DNA of 64,000 nucleotides from Rossellomorea marisflavi (lineage in GTDB: Bacteria; Bacillota; Bacilli; Bacillales; Bacillaceae_B). The notes beneath the pieces were generated by a model. It did not search any database. It was not told the DNA's origin and worked only from the letters and a program-made list of their open reading frames with translations. The stretch's first letter is position 1. The number at the start of each line of letters is the position of its first letter. The DNA lies in the NCBI GenBank assembly GCA_003667865.1, contig CP033051.1:321501-385500 (forward strand). Reading direction: 5' to 3'. This document shows positions 42,031 through 54,597 of the stretch, piece after piece. Both the position numbers and the translations under genes were made by a program.

Positions 42031-42102
42031 TTCAAACAAACGTTTGAACAATGTTTGAAAAGCCTCTAATTTAGCTTATGTAGCATTTGAACAAACGTTT
42101 GA
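42031..42102 (-). promoter_or_regulatory. Duplicated ACAAACGTTTGA operator-like sites before yvaK
   Basis: ACAAACGTTTGA occurs at 42036-42047 and 42091-42102, 55 bp apart. Each holds the perfect 10-bp palindrome CAAACGTTTG, and two further GTTTGAA/TTTGAAC halves lie close by. The arrangement suggests a repressor dimer bound at two sites around the yvaK-rnr promoter, perhaps of TetR type; the regulator is not in the window. Confidence 0.55.
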
Positions 42103-42261
42103 TTCATTTTCTTTTACCGTATCACGTAAAAGCCTCCTATCTATTTTTAGCAGAGATTGGTGTTTCAATCCAATATTTCGTATTATTGGAGTGTTGGATT
42201 TTGAGTGGGGAATCTTGATTGGTGTGAATTGCTTATGCTGACTTTTTTTAAAAAAAAGCCT

Positions 42262-42366
42262 ATGAAACGAGAATCTTCCATAAAACCTAAGAAAGTTCCC
42301 ATAAACGGATAGAATCTTCCCATAAATCCTGAGTATGTTCCCACAAACGAAAAGAATGTTCCCATA
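42262..42366 (-). repeat. 21-bp tandem array B (TATGGGAACATTC core, 5 units)
   Basis: On the minus strand units start at 42366, 42345, 42324, 42303 and 42282, exactly 21 bp apart, with cores TATGGGAACATTC, TGTGGGAACATAC, TATGGGAAGATTC, TATGGGAACTTTC and TATGGAAGATTC. It is the same element as array A near 11.4 kb. Beyond the array both carry a related tail, ATCAA...CCCCACT(T/C)AAAA (minus 42219-42199; plus 11516-11535). It lies between yvaK and secG. Confidence 0.85.
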
Positions 42367-42413
42367 ACCTACATTTCACCATTAAAAAGACCACAATCTT
42401 GGTTGCAAAACAA

Positions 42414-42446
42414 CAAAAAAGCCTACCCAAACGGATAGACTTTTTA
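42414..42446 (-). terminator. Terminator of secG
   Basis: On the minus strand AAAAAGTCTATCC-GTTT-GGGTAGGCTTTTTTG, a strong stem with one mismatch and a T run. Confidence 0.85.
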
Positions 42447-42456
42447 TAAAAACAGA

Positions 42457-42690
42457 TTAAATTGCAAAGTAAGATACACCAACAGTTAAAATGAAGAATA
42501 AAACGGAAAGAACAATTGTTAAACGGTGTAGCACAAGATCGATTCCGCGAGCTTTTTGCTTACCGAATAGTTGCTCTGCACCACCAGAGATGGCACCTGA
42601 AAGTCCAGCACTTTTACCAGATTGAAGTAATACAAGTACGATAAGGGCGATACAATCGATTACTAATAGTGTCAAAAACAATGTGTGCAT
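42457..42690 (-). CDS. secG: Preprotein translocase subunit SecG
   Basis: A 77-residue protein with two membrane segments (about 4-22 and 53-75) joined by a short loop containing [31 protein letters not shown], the diagnostic SecG region. It assists SecYEG protein export. A clear AGGAGG ribosome-binding site precedes the ATG. In Bacillus secG lies between eno and yvaK-rnr, as here. Confidence 0.96.
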   Translation of the reverse strand: MHTLFLTLLVIDCIALIVLVLLQSGKSAGLSGAISGGAEQLFGKQKARGIDLVLHRLTIVLSVLFFILTVGVSYFAI

Positions 42691-42840
42691 AATTCCTACC
42701 TCCTAAAAACGATCATAACATTATGTCAATAATATCATATTATATCCTAGTAGGACAAGATAGTCTTCATTTATTCCTTTTTCCAGTTTTTTTATTTGGT
42801 TGTTCATCGAAATCCATGCTAAAAGGGTGAGCTTGCTCCT
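42691..42840. other. Upstream region of secG
   Basis: AT-rich sequence with repeated ATAT/TATT blocks that should hold the secG promoter; no gene is visible. Confidence 0.4.
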
Positions 42841-42945
42841 TATAAACGACTCAAAACCAACTATAAGCGACCTAACTTCCGGTATAAACGACTCAAATCC
42901 CCGGATAAACGCCCTAACTCCATCTCTAAACGACTTTTCCCCCGC
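42841..42945. repeat. 21-bp tandem array C (TATAAACGACTCAA core, 5 units)
   Basis: Units start at 42841, 42862, 42883, 42904 and 42925, an exact 21-bp period. The cores are TATAAACGACTCAAAACC, TATAAGCGACCTAACTTCC, TATAAACGACTCAAATCC, GATAAACGCCCTAACTCC and TCTAAACGACTTTTCCCC. The core differs from arrays A/B but the design is the same. On the minus strand the period reads as a 7-residue repeat (ESFIxxx). It fills the gap between eno and secG with the eno terminator. Confidence 0.85.
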
Positions 42946-42971
42946 CACCACACAAGCCCCACAACCCAATT

Positions 42972-43001
42972 AAAAAAGACCGCCCACAAGGACGGCCTTC
43001 A
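42972..43001 (-). terminator. Terminator of the glycolytic operon after eno
   Basis: On the minus strand AAGGCCGTCC-TTGT-GGGCGGTCTTTTTT, a strong stem with a T run. Confidence 0.9.
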
Positions 43002-43014
43002 CACAACAATAAAA

Positions 43015-47811
<4,797 letters not shown>

Positions 47812-47959
47812 ACAAAAAGGCCTCCTTAACAGAAAAGCGTGGTCTCTAGCTAGACACTTTTCTTTGTTTTATTAAAAGACTCTATTGACTGCTGTTGATT
47901 ATGTATCGAGCTCATTACATGTGACTGCATGATCAACGGCACAGTGTAGAGCTTTATGA

Positions 47960-47995
47960 AAAAAGGGAGAAGGGAATAATCCCCGCTCCCCTTTA
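47960..47995 (-). terminator. Hairpin/terminator after gapA
   Basis: On the minus strand AAAGGGGAG pairs with CTCCCTTTT, with an inner GGGG/CCCT stem and a T run. It probably reduces read-through from cggR-gapA into pgk. Confidence 0.75.
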
Positions 47996-48065
47996 ACACT
48001 TCTTATTATAGATGGTGGGACATCATTTATCCAACTAAATGATGTCATAATTCCGTAATTACGGA

Positions 48066-49073
48066 TTAAAGTCCTTTAGAAGCGATATAGTCTACTAAGT
48101 CTACTACACGGTGAGAGTAACCACTTTCGTTATCATACCAAGAGATAACCTTCGCCATGTTGCCTTCCATAACCATTGTAGATAATGCATCAATAGTAGA
48201 AGAAGCTGGGTTACCGTTATAGTCACCAGATACTAGTGGCTCTTCGCTGTAATCAAGAACTCCTTTAAGGTCACCCTCTGCTGCAGCCTTGAATGCATTG
48301 TTAAGGTCATCTACCGTTACATCTTTCTCAAGCTCAACAACTAAGTCAACTAGAGAAACGTTCGGAGTTGGAACACGCATTGCTCCACCGTTTAGTTTCC
48401 CTTTTAATTCAGGTAAAACTAGAGAAACAGCTTTAGCAGCACCTGTAGTAGTTGGGATGATGTTTTCTGCAGCTGCACGAGCACGACGGTAATCTTTATG
48501 TGGTAAGTCTAAGATTTGTTGATCATTTGTGTATGAGTGAACTGTCGTCATCATTCCGCGCACGATACCGAATTGATCGTTAAGTACTTTTGCGAATGGA
48601 GCTAGACAGTTTGTTGTACAAGATGCATTTGAAAGTACATGATGATTTGCTGCATCGTACTTATCTTCGTTAACACCCATAACAATTGTAATATCTTCAT
48701 CTGTCGCTGGAGCTGAGATGATAACTTTTTTCGCGCCTGCTTCTAAGTGCTTAGCAGCATCTTCGCGTTTTGTGAAACGACCAGTAGATTCAACTACTAC
48801 GTCTACACCAAGATCTCCCCAACCAAGTTGAGCAGGATCACGTTCAGCTAAAACTTTTACTTTTTTCCCACCAACTACTAGCGTGTCACCATCAACAGTA
48901 ACTTTTTCATTAAGCTTACCGTGGATAGAATCATATTGTAAAAGGTGAGCAAGCATGTTAGCATCTGTTAAATCATTAACTGCAACTACCTCTACGTTGT
49001 CATTTTTTAATGCTGCACGAAATACGTTACGTCCGATACGTCCAAAACCATTAATACCAATTTTTACTGCCAT
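48066..49073 (-). CDS. gapA: Glyceraldehyde-3-phosphate dehydrogenase, glycolytic
   Basis: A 335-residue NAD-dependent enzyme: [17 protein letters not shown] at the N-terminus, catalytic cysteine in [17 protein letters not shown], and catalytic histidine region [10 protein letters not shown]. The Asp in VAVNDLTD favours NAD, as in glycolytic GapA rather than gluconeogenic GapB. It follows cggR by 156 bp, with a processing-type hairpin between them. Confidence 0.98.
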   Translation of the reverse strand: MAVKIGINGFGRIGRNVFRAALKNDNVEVVAVNDLTDANMLAHLLQYDSIHGKLNEKVTVDGDTLVVGGKKVKVLAERDPAQLGWGDLGVDVVVESTGRFTKREDAAKHLEAGAKKVIISAPATDEDITIVMGVNEDKYDAANHHVLSNASCTTNCLAPFAKVLNDQFGIVRGMMTTVHSYTNDQQILDLPHKDYRRARAAAENIIPTTTGAAKAVSLVLPELKGKLNGGAMRVPTPNVSLVDLVVELEKDVTVDDLNNAFKAAAEGDLKGVLDYSEEPLVSGDYNGNPASSTIDALSTMVMEGNMAKVISWYDNESGYSHRVVDLVDYIASKGL

Positions 49074-49150
49074 GAATACTTCCTCCTTTGATTCTTTAAG
49101 GATGTTTTATTTTTTGTAATGGCTCTATTACGATGTGTTGTTTCTAGCTG

Positions 49151-49182
49151 TTAGAAATCTAGTAGAAAAAATAGATTTCTAA
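49151..49182 (-). other. Hairpin between cggR and gapA
   Basis: The perfect 11-bp stem TTAGAAATCTA / TAGATTTCTAA has a 10-nt loop, about 80 bp before gapA. In B. subtilis the cggR-gapA mRNA is cut just upstream of gapA and a stem-loop stabilises the gapA part; this hairpin is in a matching place. Confidence 0.6.
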
Positions 49183-49229
49183 ATACTAAACAACAATTCA
49201 AGTAACAGACCCTATATTTTAAAAGGGCG

Positions 49230-50252
49230 TTACCCTTTCAAAAGCTCTTTTGCTGCACCTTCATCTGTTATCAAAACAGTTGAACTAGGTGCACTTTTCA
49301 TGTAAGCACGTATTGCCTTTGCCTTTGAGGCTCCGCCAGCTACAGCAATGACATTTGGTACATGCTCTAAGTCTTCTAGTTGTAGCCCAATTGTTGCGAC
49401 CTTATGTACGACCTCTCCTGCTTCATTAAAGTAGTAGCCGAATGACTCACCAACAGCATGACCTGAAAGAATTTTCTTCATATCCTCTTCACTGGTCTTT
49501 CGACGCTCAGCCATGGTTTTCGCATCACCAATACCATGTAATACAATCGTAGCTGAACGAATAAGTGTTAGAACTTCTTGAATCATCGGTTCCTTAGAAA
49601 AGGATTGATACACTTCTTTGCTGACTTGGTCTGGAACATACAACACACGATGCTTCGTACCTGTTTGTTCTGCCATTGTTGCACAGATGGTATTGGCTTG
49701 GTTTCTTACGTCCTCTCCAATTCCACCTCTTGCCGGGACAAAAAGCGTATCACTTGTTGAGATATCAGGTGTCAGCATTTTTGCTACACTGGCCATTGTC
49801 GACCCACCTGTTACCGCGATGATATTTTTCCCAGAGATTCTGTTTTTCATACAAAGAGCTGTTGCTCGACCTAACTCTTCTTTCACCCAAGGAAATTCAT
49901 CACTGTTGCCTGGAACAATGACGACATCATCAACACCAAGAAGGTCTTTCACTTTTCCTTCCATTACGTTTATACCCGAAATCTCTCTCATCATGCTTTC
50001 AATTTTCTCAAGAAGTTGCATGCCATCTTCTAGTATGGTCATTCCCGAAGTTTTAATTTCAATTAAATCTTGAGCCTTTAAAAATTCGACTTCACTTCTG
50101 AGAACGCGCTCTGTAAATCCGAGTGATTGTGCAAGACTTCTTCTACCAACAGGCTGCATAAATCGAATGGATCGCAGGATTTGATATCTTTTTTGCATAA
50201 TTTCAAGCAGGTCAGGCAATAATTTTTTTTGTATTTCAATTAATGATTTCAT
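49230..50252 (-). CDS. cggR: Central glycolytic genes repressor CggR
   Basis: A 340-residue SorC/DeoR-type regulator. Helix-turn-helix at about 25-60 (VGRRSLAQSLGFTERVLRSE), then a sugar-phosphate-binding domain (IIAVTGGSTMASVAKMLTPD and GGIGEDVRNQANTICATMAE). Fructose-1,6-bisphosphate is the inducer of the B. subtilis protein. I start it at the internal ATG that gives MKSLIEIQKKLLPDLLEIMQ, which aligns with B. subtilis CggR, also 340 residues; the longer frame would translate through its own operator. It heads the gapA operon and represses it. Confidence 0.95.
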   Translation of the reverse strand: MKSLIEIQKKLLPDLLEIMQKRYQILRSIRFMQPVGRRSLAQSLGFTERVLRSEVEFLKAQDLIEIKTSGMTILEDGMQLLEKIESMMREISGINVMEGKVKDLLGVDDVVIVPGNSDEFPWVKEELGRATALCMKNRISGKNIIAVTGGSTMASVAKMLTPDISTSDTLFVPARGGIGEDVRNQANTICATMAEQTGTKHRVLYVPDQVSKEVYQSFSKEPMIQEVLTLIRSATIVLHGIGDAKTMAERRKTSEEDMKKILSGHAVGESFGYYFNEAGEVVHKVATIGLQLEDLEHVPNVIAVAGGASKAKAIRAYMKSAPSSTVLITDEGAAKELLKG

Positions 50253-50283
50253 GTAGTGAATACTCCTTTTAAACAAGTGTTTG

Positions 50284-50319
50284 GTCGCTATATGTCCCAC
50301 TAAGACATATTATGTCCCA
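50284..50319 (-). promoter_or_regulatory. CggR operator
   Basis: On the minus strand the site reads TGGGAC-N6-TGTC-N4-TGGGAC-N6-CGAC. The B. subtilis CggR operator is CGGGAC-N6-TGTC-N4-CGGGAC-N6-TGTC, so spacing is identical and only three positions differ. It lies downstream of the promoter, where bound CggR would block elongation. Confidence 0.88.
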
Positions 50320-50356
50320 ACACCTCCAAAAAAAATTCATCCCTGCTTTCAATCCC

Positions 50357-50385
50357 ATTCTAGCAGTAGATGAATTCTAATTCAA
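50357..50385 (-). promoter_or_regulatory. cggR-gapA operon promoter
   Basis: On the minus strand TTGAAT and TAGAAT are separated by 17 bp. The predicted start of transcription lies about 30 bp before the CggR operator. Confidence 0.65.
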
Positions 50386-50628
50386 CTAACTTCTCTCATG
50401 TAAACGTTTCCTAATTGAAAAATAATCAATTTGCCCAAATTGGACGATCTCTCCGTCTACTTCCACGACTGGAATCATCAGTCCAAATTTTTCTGTGAGC
50501 TCATCACTTGTATCAATATCAATTTCCTGTAGCTGAAATGGAACGTCCTCTTGTACTAGTTTGAGCATTAACTTCGCTTCATCACATAAGCCACATTTTG
50601 ATCTCGTATAAAACTTCACTTCTAACAT
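50386..50628 (-). CDS. Glutaredoxin-family protein (DUF836 type)
   Basis: An 80-residue thioredoxin-fold protein starting VKFYTRSKCGLCDEAKLML, with the CxxC motif C14-G-L-C17 and the cis-proline in LMIPVVEVDG. It is a short glutaredoxin-like thiol oxidoreductase; the partner is unknown, and since Bacillaceae lack glutathione it may work with bacillithiol or thioredoxin. It starts 11 bp after sigL and ends at the -35 of the cggR promoter. AAGGAG precedes the ATG. Confidence 0.85.
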   Translation of the reverse strand: MLEVKFYTRSKCGLCDEAKLMLKLVQEDVPFQLQEIDIDTSDELTEKFGLMIPVVEVDGEIVQFGQIDYFSIRKRLHERS

Positions 50629-50639
50629 ATGAGTCTCCT

Positions 50640-51968
50640 TTATTCTTTCTCATATCTTTTTCGTAATGAAGAAGATGGAATGCCTAGTTCGTCTCGATAT
50701 TTCGCTACCGTCCTTCTCGAAATATCATAACCTTTATGTTTTAATTGATCAGCAATTTTCTGGTCTGACATCGGCTTCTTTTTACTTTCTTCTTCTATTA
50801 TCTTTGATAGTGCCTTTTTTATTTGAGCTGTTGATATTTCCTCTGAATCACTGGCATGCGTTGTTTTAAGTCCTGTAGCGAAAAAGAACTTCAATTCAAA
50901 GATTCCATACGGTGTCTGCATATACTTATTACGCACTGCCCGACTTACCGTCGATTCATGAAGACCGGTTTCATCTGCAATTTGCCTTAAGGTTAAAGGC
51001 TTCAGTGCATCTGGTCCACGCAGAAAAAACTCCTGTTGCTTTTCAACAATTTGTTTTCCGACCTTTAAGATCGTGTCCTTTCGCTGCTGGAGACTTTGAA
51101 CAATCCAATCAAAATCTTTTCGCTTATCTTGTAAATACTTTTTAATATCTTTATCCTTTGTTTCATCTAAGATTCTAGCATACTCATCATTAATCTTCAC
51201 ATCGACAGTTGTTCCATCGAATAACGTGACAACAAGCTGATTCTGATTTGTCGTCACAACCATCTCAGGTATCACATATTGTGGTGAGTCAATAGAAAAG
51301 GAAGCCCACGGTCTTGGTTTTAACGTTTGGACATAATCATAAACAGCTTGAACGGCTGCAAGATCTACTTGTAATTCCTTAGCAATAACACTCCATTTCC
51401 GATCAACAAATTCATCGAAATAATGTTGTAGCACGTCCTCACTAATCTCAGGAGCATGTAAGTCCCGGATAACTTGAAGATAGAGGCATTCCTTTAAATT
51501 TCGAGCTGCAATACCCGCTGGCTCTAACTGCTGAAGCGTATCAATGTAAAACTCAAGCTCTTCTTCTGTGATAGAAAAATACTTCCTTAAATAGTCACCA
51601 TCAGTATGAAGGTATCCATTTTCATCTATACATTCTATAAGATACTTAAACAATGAATATTGCTTTTTTGTAAACGATTTCATATTTAATTGGAGGAGAA
51701 GGTGTTCCGTTAGAGAATGCTTAGGTGCACTAATTTGCTCAATCCAATTATAAGAAGACTGATCTGTGTGTGCTTGTTTTGAGAAAAAGGACTCCTCATA
51801 ATATGTAGACTCTAATTGAATAAGAGGATTCTCTAATTCCTTTGATTGTAAAAACTCGTGTAATTCCTGGGAAGAGTATTGTAATAGAGCAATGGCTTGG
51901 GAAAGCTGCTGTGTCATATTTAATTTTAATGATTGCTGTTGCCATAGACCCGTTTTCATATTCATCAT
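50640..51968 (-). CDS. sigL: RNA polymerase sigma-54 factor SigL
   Basis: A 442-residue sigma-54. The Gln-rich region I (LWQQQSLKLNMTQQLSQAIALLQ) contacts activators, a central core-binding domain follows, and the C-terminus holds the helix-turn-helix (LTLRQIADETGLHESTVSRA) and the RpoN box in SRRTVAKYRDELGIPSS. It directs transcription from -12/-24 promoters with enhancer-binding activators. It is located directly upstream of cggR, as in B. subtilis. Three ATGs lie close together at the start; the second or third may be the true one. Confidence 0.96.
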   Translation of the reverse strand: MMNMKTGLWQQQSLKLNMTQQLSQAIALLQYSSQELHEFLQSKELENPLIQLESTYYEESFFSKQAHTDQSSYNWIEQISAPKHSLTEHLLLQLNMKSFTKKQYSLFKYLIECIDENGYLHTDGDYLRKYFSITEEELEFYIDTLQQLEPAGIAARNLKECLYLQVIRDLHAPEISEDVLQHYFDEFVDRKWSVIAKELQVDLAAVQAVYDYVQTLKPRPWASFSIDSPQYVIPEMVVTTNQNQLVVTLFDGTTVDVKINDEYARILDETKDKDIKKYLQDKRKDFDWIVQSLQQRKDTILKVGKQIVEKQQEFFLRGPDALKPLTLRQIADETGLHESTVSRAVRNKYMQTPYGIFELKFFFATGLKTTHASDSEEISTAQIKKALSKIIEEESKKKPMSDQKIADQLKHKGYDISRRTVAKYRDELGIPSSSLRKRYEKE

Positions 51969-52249
51969 CTCCCCTCCATCTATCTATTCTACAACATATT
52001 TACTTGTTCGTTAATGGAAATAGTTGTTGTTGGGCTTAGTAGATTTTTATGATGGTGGGTGGGGGTTTTGAACTATTGATTGCATTGGGGCTATTTTTCA
52101 GTATTTGATTTTTTAGACTTCTGCTTTTTTTGAGGGTTCGGTCCATTTTAGGAGTTGTAGTTCATATTGAGCTATTTTGAGTTAGTTTGGATAGCTTGTG
52201 CTTTAGAGAGTGGTCTTTCTATGCTGGTTTTGGTAGTTTTTCCTGGAAC
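51969..52249. other. Upstream region of sigL, no gene
   Basis: T-rich sequence with several TTTTTGAG/TTTTGAG runs that may be decayed array units, but no reliable period is left before 52250. No coding frame of note. Confidence 0.45.
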
Positions 52250-52505
52250 TGTGCACTTGCTGCGGTATGTTCGCTAGATTGTGTGCCTTGAAATATACTT
52301 TTTGGGGCACTTTCGCTAAGTTTTGCCTTAGCGCGTGCTTTTTCTCAGGCATGTTAGCTAAGTTATGGCTTAGTGTGTGCTTTTTCTATTCGACGTCCGC
52401 TAACTTGTGCCCCTATTGATGAAACTTGTTACTCTTTTTAGAGAACTTGTTAATCTTTTATTAAAACTTGTGCATCTTTTTAAGAAACTTGTGCATTTTA
52501 CCAAA
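52250..52505. repeat. 21-bp tandem array D (about 12 units, partly alternating)
   Basis: A 21-bp lattice starts at 52250 and can be followed to 52481 plus one unit. In the last five units AACTTGT falls at 52402, 52423, 52444, 52465 and 52486, always 5 bp into the unit. In the earlier part two unit types alternate and give a 42-bp period: TCGCTAAGTTTTGCCTTAG (52271, 52313, 52355, 52397) and CGTGCTTTTTCTCAGGCATG (52250, 52334, 52376). It occupies most of the 700-bp gap between the DUF4181 gene and sigL. Confidence 0.8.
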
Positions 52506-52611
52506 ATATGTAATCATCATTACGCAAGAAAGCTCGTTTAAACATTCATTCAACTTTGCAAAATTCATAGATAAGAACAGCCATTCATATGTTTTAAATG
52601 TAAAAATAACA

Positions 52612-52643
52612 AAAACGCTTGAGCAATAAAATACCCAAGCGTC
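52612..52643 (-). terminator. Terminator of the DUF4181 gene
   Basis: On the minus strand ACGCTTGG pairs with CAAGCGT, followed by TTTTTG. Confidence 0.75.
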
Positions 52644-52668
52644 CTTTCACACTTCGTCAGATTATGTA

Positions 52669-53070
52669 CTAAAACACCCAATAACTTAAGAGCTCCCCAA
52701 TTGTAACAAATAGAATCATAATAAGAAAAATTATTGAGCCTAACCATTCATGATAATAGGCTTTTTCATCTCTTCTAACCATCCATTCCTCAAGTCCTCG
52801 GAAGAAATACAGAAGTAAGAAAAAGAAAAGAATCGGCAATCCCCTGATATAATAAGAAAGATTAAAATGAATGATCACAAAATATGAACTTATTATAAAT
52901 ATAATCACCAAGATAACTTCAATCATGATGAACACGTTATGTCTTCCGTTAGAAAATAATCCCTTTCGAGCAGGTGTGATTTTCAAATGTCTCTTTAGAT
53001 AAAATTCTGATATGAGAAGTTGAATTGATAATAAAACTAATAATCCTATTAGACTTATCGTATAAGCCAA
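52669..53070 (-). CDS. DUF4181 membrane protein
   Basis: A 133-residue protein with four predicted membrane segments. The C-terminal stretch FFLLLYFFRGLEEWMVRRDE followed by KAYYHEWLGSII is the DUF4181 hallmark in Bacillus. I start it at TTG because GGAGGGGG lies 8 nt before it; an ATG five codons upstream overlaps that site. Function unknown. It is transcribed alone, with its own terminator. Confidence 0.8.
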   Translation of the reverse strand: MAYTISLIGLLVLLSIQLLISEFYLKRHLKITPARKGLFSNGRHNVFIMIEVILVIIFIISSYFVIIHFNLSYYIRGLPILFFFLLLYFFRGLEEWMVRRDEKAYYHEWLGSIIFLIMILFVTIGELLSYWVF

Positions 53071-53344
53071 ACTTTCCCCCTCCATTCTTGTGTGATTTAT
53101 CTTTGTTCAACTCACTCAGTTGCCCGAAGTTGAAAAACAACCCTTAACATACTCCCACTCATATTTTAACAGAAATTACAATTTCCAAGTTTATAAAATG
53201 AACAGTTTGCAACAGCCGTTGTCAATGTGCAATTGTGTTGCTATTTTCTATGAAAGTTCGAGTCTTAATTTTATAAAAGAAGAAAGACCAACTCATATGT
53301 GAATTGGTCTACAATTTAACGATATGTTATTTATATGTACTATT

Positions 53345-53416
53345 ACGCCCTCGGAGGGAATCGAACCCCCATTTCAAGAACCGGAATCTTACGTGCTATC
53401 CGTTGCACCACGAGGG
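53345..53416 (-). tRNA. tRNA-Arg (anticodon CCG)
   Basis: On the minus strand a complete cloverleaf of 72 nt: acceptor GCCCTCG / CGAGGGC, D-arm with GGATAGCAC, anticodon arm TAAGA-TTCCGGT-TCTTG with CCG, and T-arm GGGGT-TCGATTC-CCTCC (GTTCGATTC). CCA is not encoded. It reads CGG codons. No integrated element is attached to it here. Confidence 0.95.
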
Positions 53417-53517
53417 CAAAAAGTTGATTGAAGCCTATCACGAAGTACGATTGTGACATTTTTACATTTTACTAAAAAAAGTGCAAGTTTGCAATGGAAA
53501 TCAAATTGAATAGACTA

Positions 53518-54038
53518 CTATTGAAAATTATTTTCTATATATTCTTGTTCCTCTTCAGTATTCAAAAGCCTTGTCGCCATCCCAGTGTTCCCATTTTGCA
53601 ATCTCCAAATCGCATTATGATCATGAACAGCTTTTGAAAAATCTCCTTGGTCCCATCGCTCCAGAATAGATAAATAAACAGATTCATGATCATACTTCTC
53701 CCTATCCGATTCCACCACTTGCATCAAACGCTGCACTCTTTCAGGAGTCAACTGAAGTGCCCCCCATTTCTCATCAGCCTGTACCTTCTGATGAGACATA
53801 TGATGAAGAGCATGCTGAACCGCCCCCTCACTAAAATCCAAAGGAAACAACTCCTCAGCACTCGCACCATCTTTACTAGAATATGAATCTTCAACAGCAA
53901 AAGGTAGAACCTCAACGTAGAATTCTTATTTACATATATGTAATAGGAAGAAACCCCAAGGAAAAGCAACAAAAGAACACCCATTCCAACAAACCTAGTT
54001 CTTTTACTCTGCTCCTTTTGTTTTTCATTAGACTCCAT
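53518..54038 (-). pseudogene. DUF6241-type membrane-anchored protein, frameshifted
   Basis: Two overlapping frames make one gene. The first gives MESNEKQKEQSKRTRFVGMG, a membrane segment (VLLLLFLGVSSYYIYV) and NKNSTL. The second continues with VLPFAVEDSYSSKDGASAEE, LFPLDFSEGAVQHALHHMSH, QKVQADEKWGALQLTPERV and ends near LLNTEEEQEYIENNFQ. The frames differ as after a single-base deletion near 53905-53925. Intact relatives carry a short membrane anchor and the DUF6241 region. It may be a recent pseudogene or a sequencing error; both halves still look like good coding sequence. Confidence 0.75.
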
Positions 54039-54162
54039 ACATTCAACTCCATGAAAATGTTCTTAGCTCTTTAAACAGACTTTAAAATACTGTTGTTATT
54101 ATTAAAATATGAAGAAAGTTACCCCAAAAATATATTCAAGTTTATAATGAAATCCAGTAACA

Positions 54163-54303
54163 CTGCAGAGTTGCTTGGAGCGGAAGGTGCTTGACTCCTG
54201 CGGGATTAGTGAGCCAGGTGAGACCCCGCAGGAGCGAAAGCGACGAGGAGGCTCACCGCTCACCCCGCGGAAAGCAAGCACCTGGAGTGGAAAGCAACGG
54301 TCC
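54163..54303 (-). repeat. Dispersed palindromic repeat, short form
   Basis: It reads GAGTTGCTTGGAGCGGAAGG at one end and TGGAGTGGAAAGCAACGGTC at the other, with GACTCCTGCGGGA, GGTGAGACCCCGCAGGAGCG, GAGGAGGCTCACCG and CCGCGGAAAGCAAGCACC inside. It is inverted relative to the copies near 9.5 and 56.7 kb and lacks their extra central block. No gene is involved. Confidence 0.85.
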
Positions 54304-54435
54304 AAATATATAAAGATACCTATGTACTTCTAATAACTAAGATCTTCACATAAATATATATTACCCAACCTCTCCACAAATGCGCACAAGTGATAAAAAC
54401 CAACGAATTTTATAAGGACAAGACAGCATTTCTCT

Positions 54436-54460
54436 GTTTAAAAAAGGAAAGAATGGGTAT
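54436..54460 (+). promoter_or_regulatory. Sigma-B promoter of clpP
   Basis: GTTTAA-N13-GGGTAT is a perfect general-stress promoter. B. subtilis clpP is also read from a sigma-B and a sigma-A promoter. Confidence 0.8.
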
Positions 54461-54505
54461 GATGTAGAAAGACTTGTATAAAGGTTAAAAGTTAAATGCT
54501 TATAG

Positions 54506-54535
54506 TTTGACCTTTATTGACCAACAGTGTATCAT
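54506..54535 (+). promoter_or_regulatory. CtsR operator and sigma-A promoter of clpP
   Basis: TTTGACC-TTT-ATTGACC is the reverse form of the CtsR heptad repeat GGTCAAA-NNN-GGTCAAA with one mismatch. It overlaps TTGACC (54507) and TATCAT (54530), spaced 17 bp, so CtsR binding would cover the -35. Confidence 0.88.
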
Positions 54536-54597
54536 ATCAATACATAAGGTTTAATAGTGTAAAATTTTACTTAATACAAGGAAGAGGAGGATTCATA

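Noticed and set aside
42183-42365. Open frame across array B as a repeat-protein gene
   Set aside because: Same reason as array A; no start signal, and it runs into non-coding tail sequence.
42721-42969. Open frame across array C
   Set aside because: Periodic by construction, no ribosome-binding site, and it overlaps the secG promoter region and approaches the eno terminator.
52250-52505. CRISPR array
   Set aside because: Units are 21 bp in total with 7-13 conserved bases; there are no separate unique spacers of CRISPR size and no cas genes in the window.
53345-53416. tRNA-Arg as an attachment site of an integrated element
   Set aside because: No integrase gene and no repeated 3' tRNA end nearby.
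54102-54305. Coding frame within another palindromic repeat copy
   Set aside because: Repeat-derived frame without a start signal.
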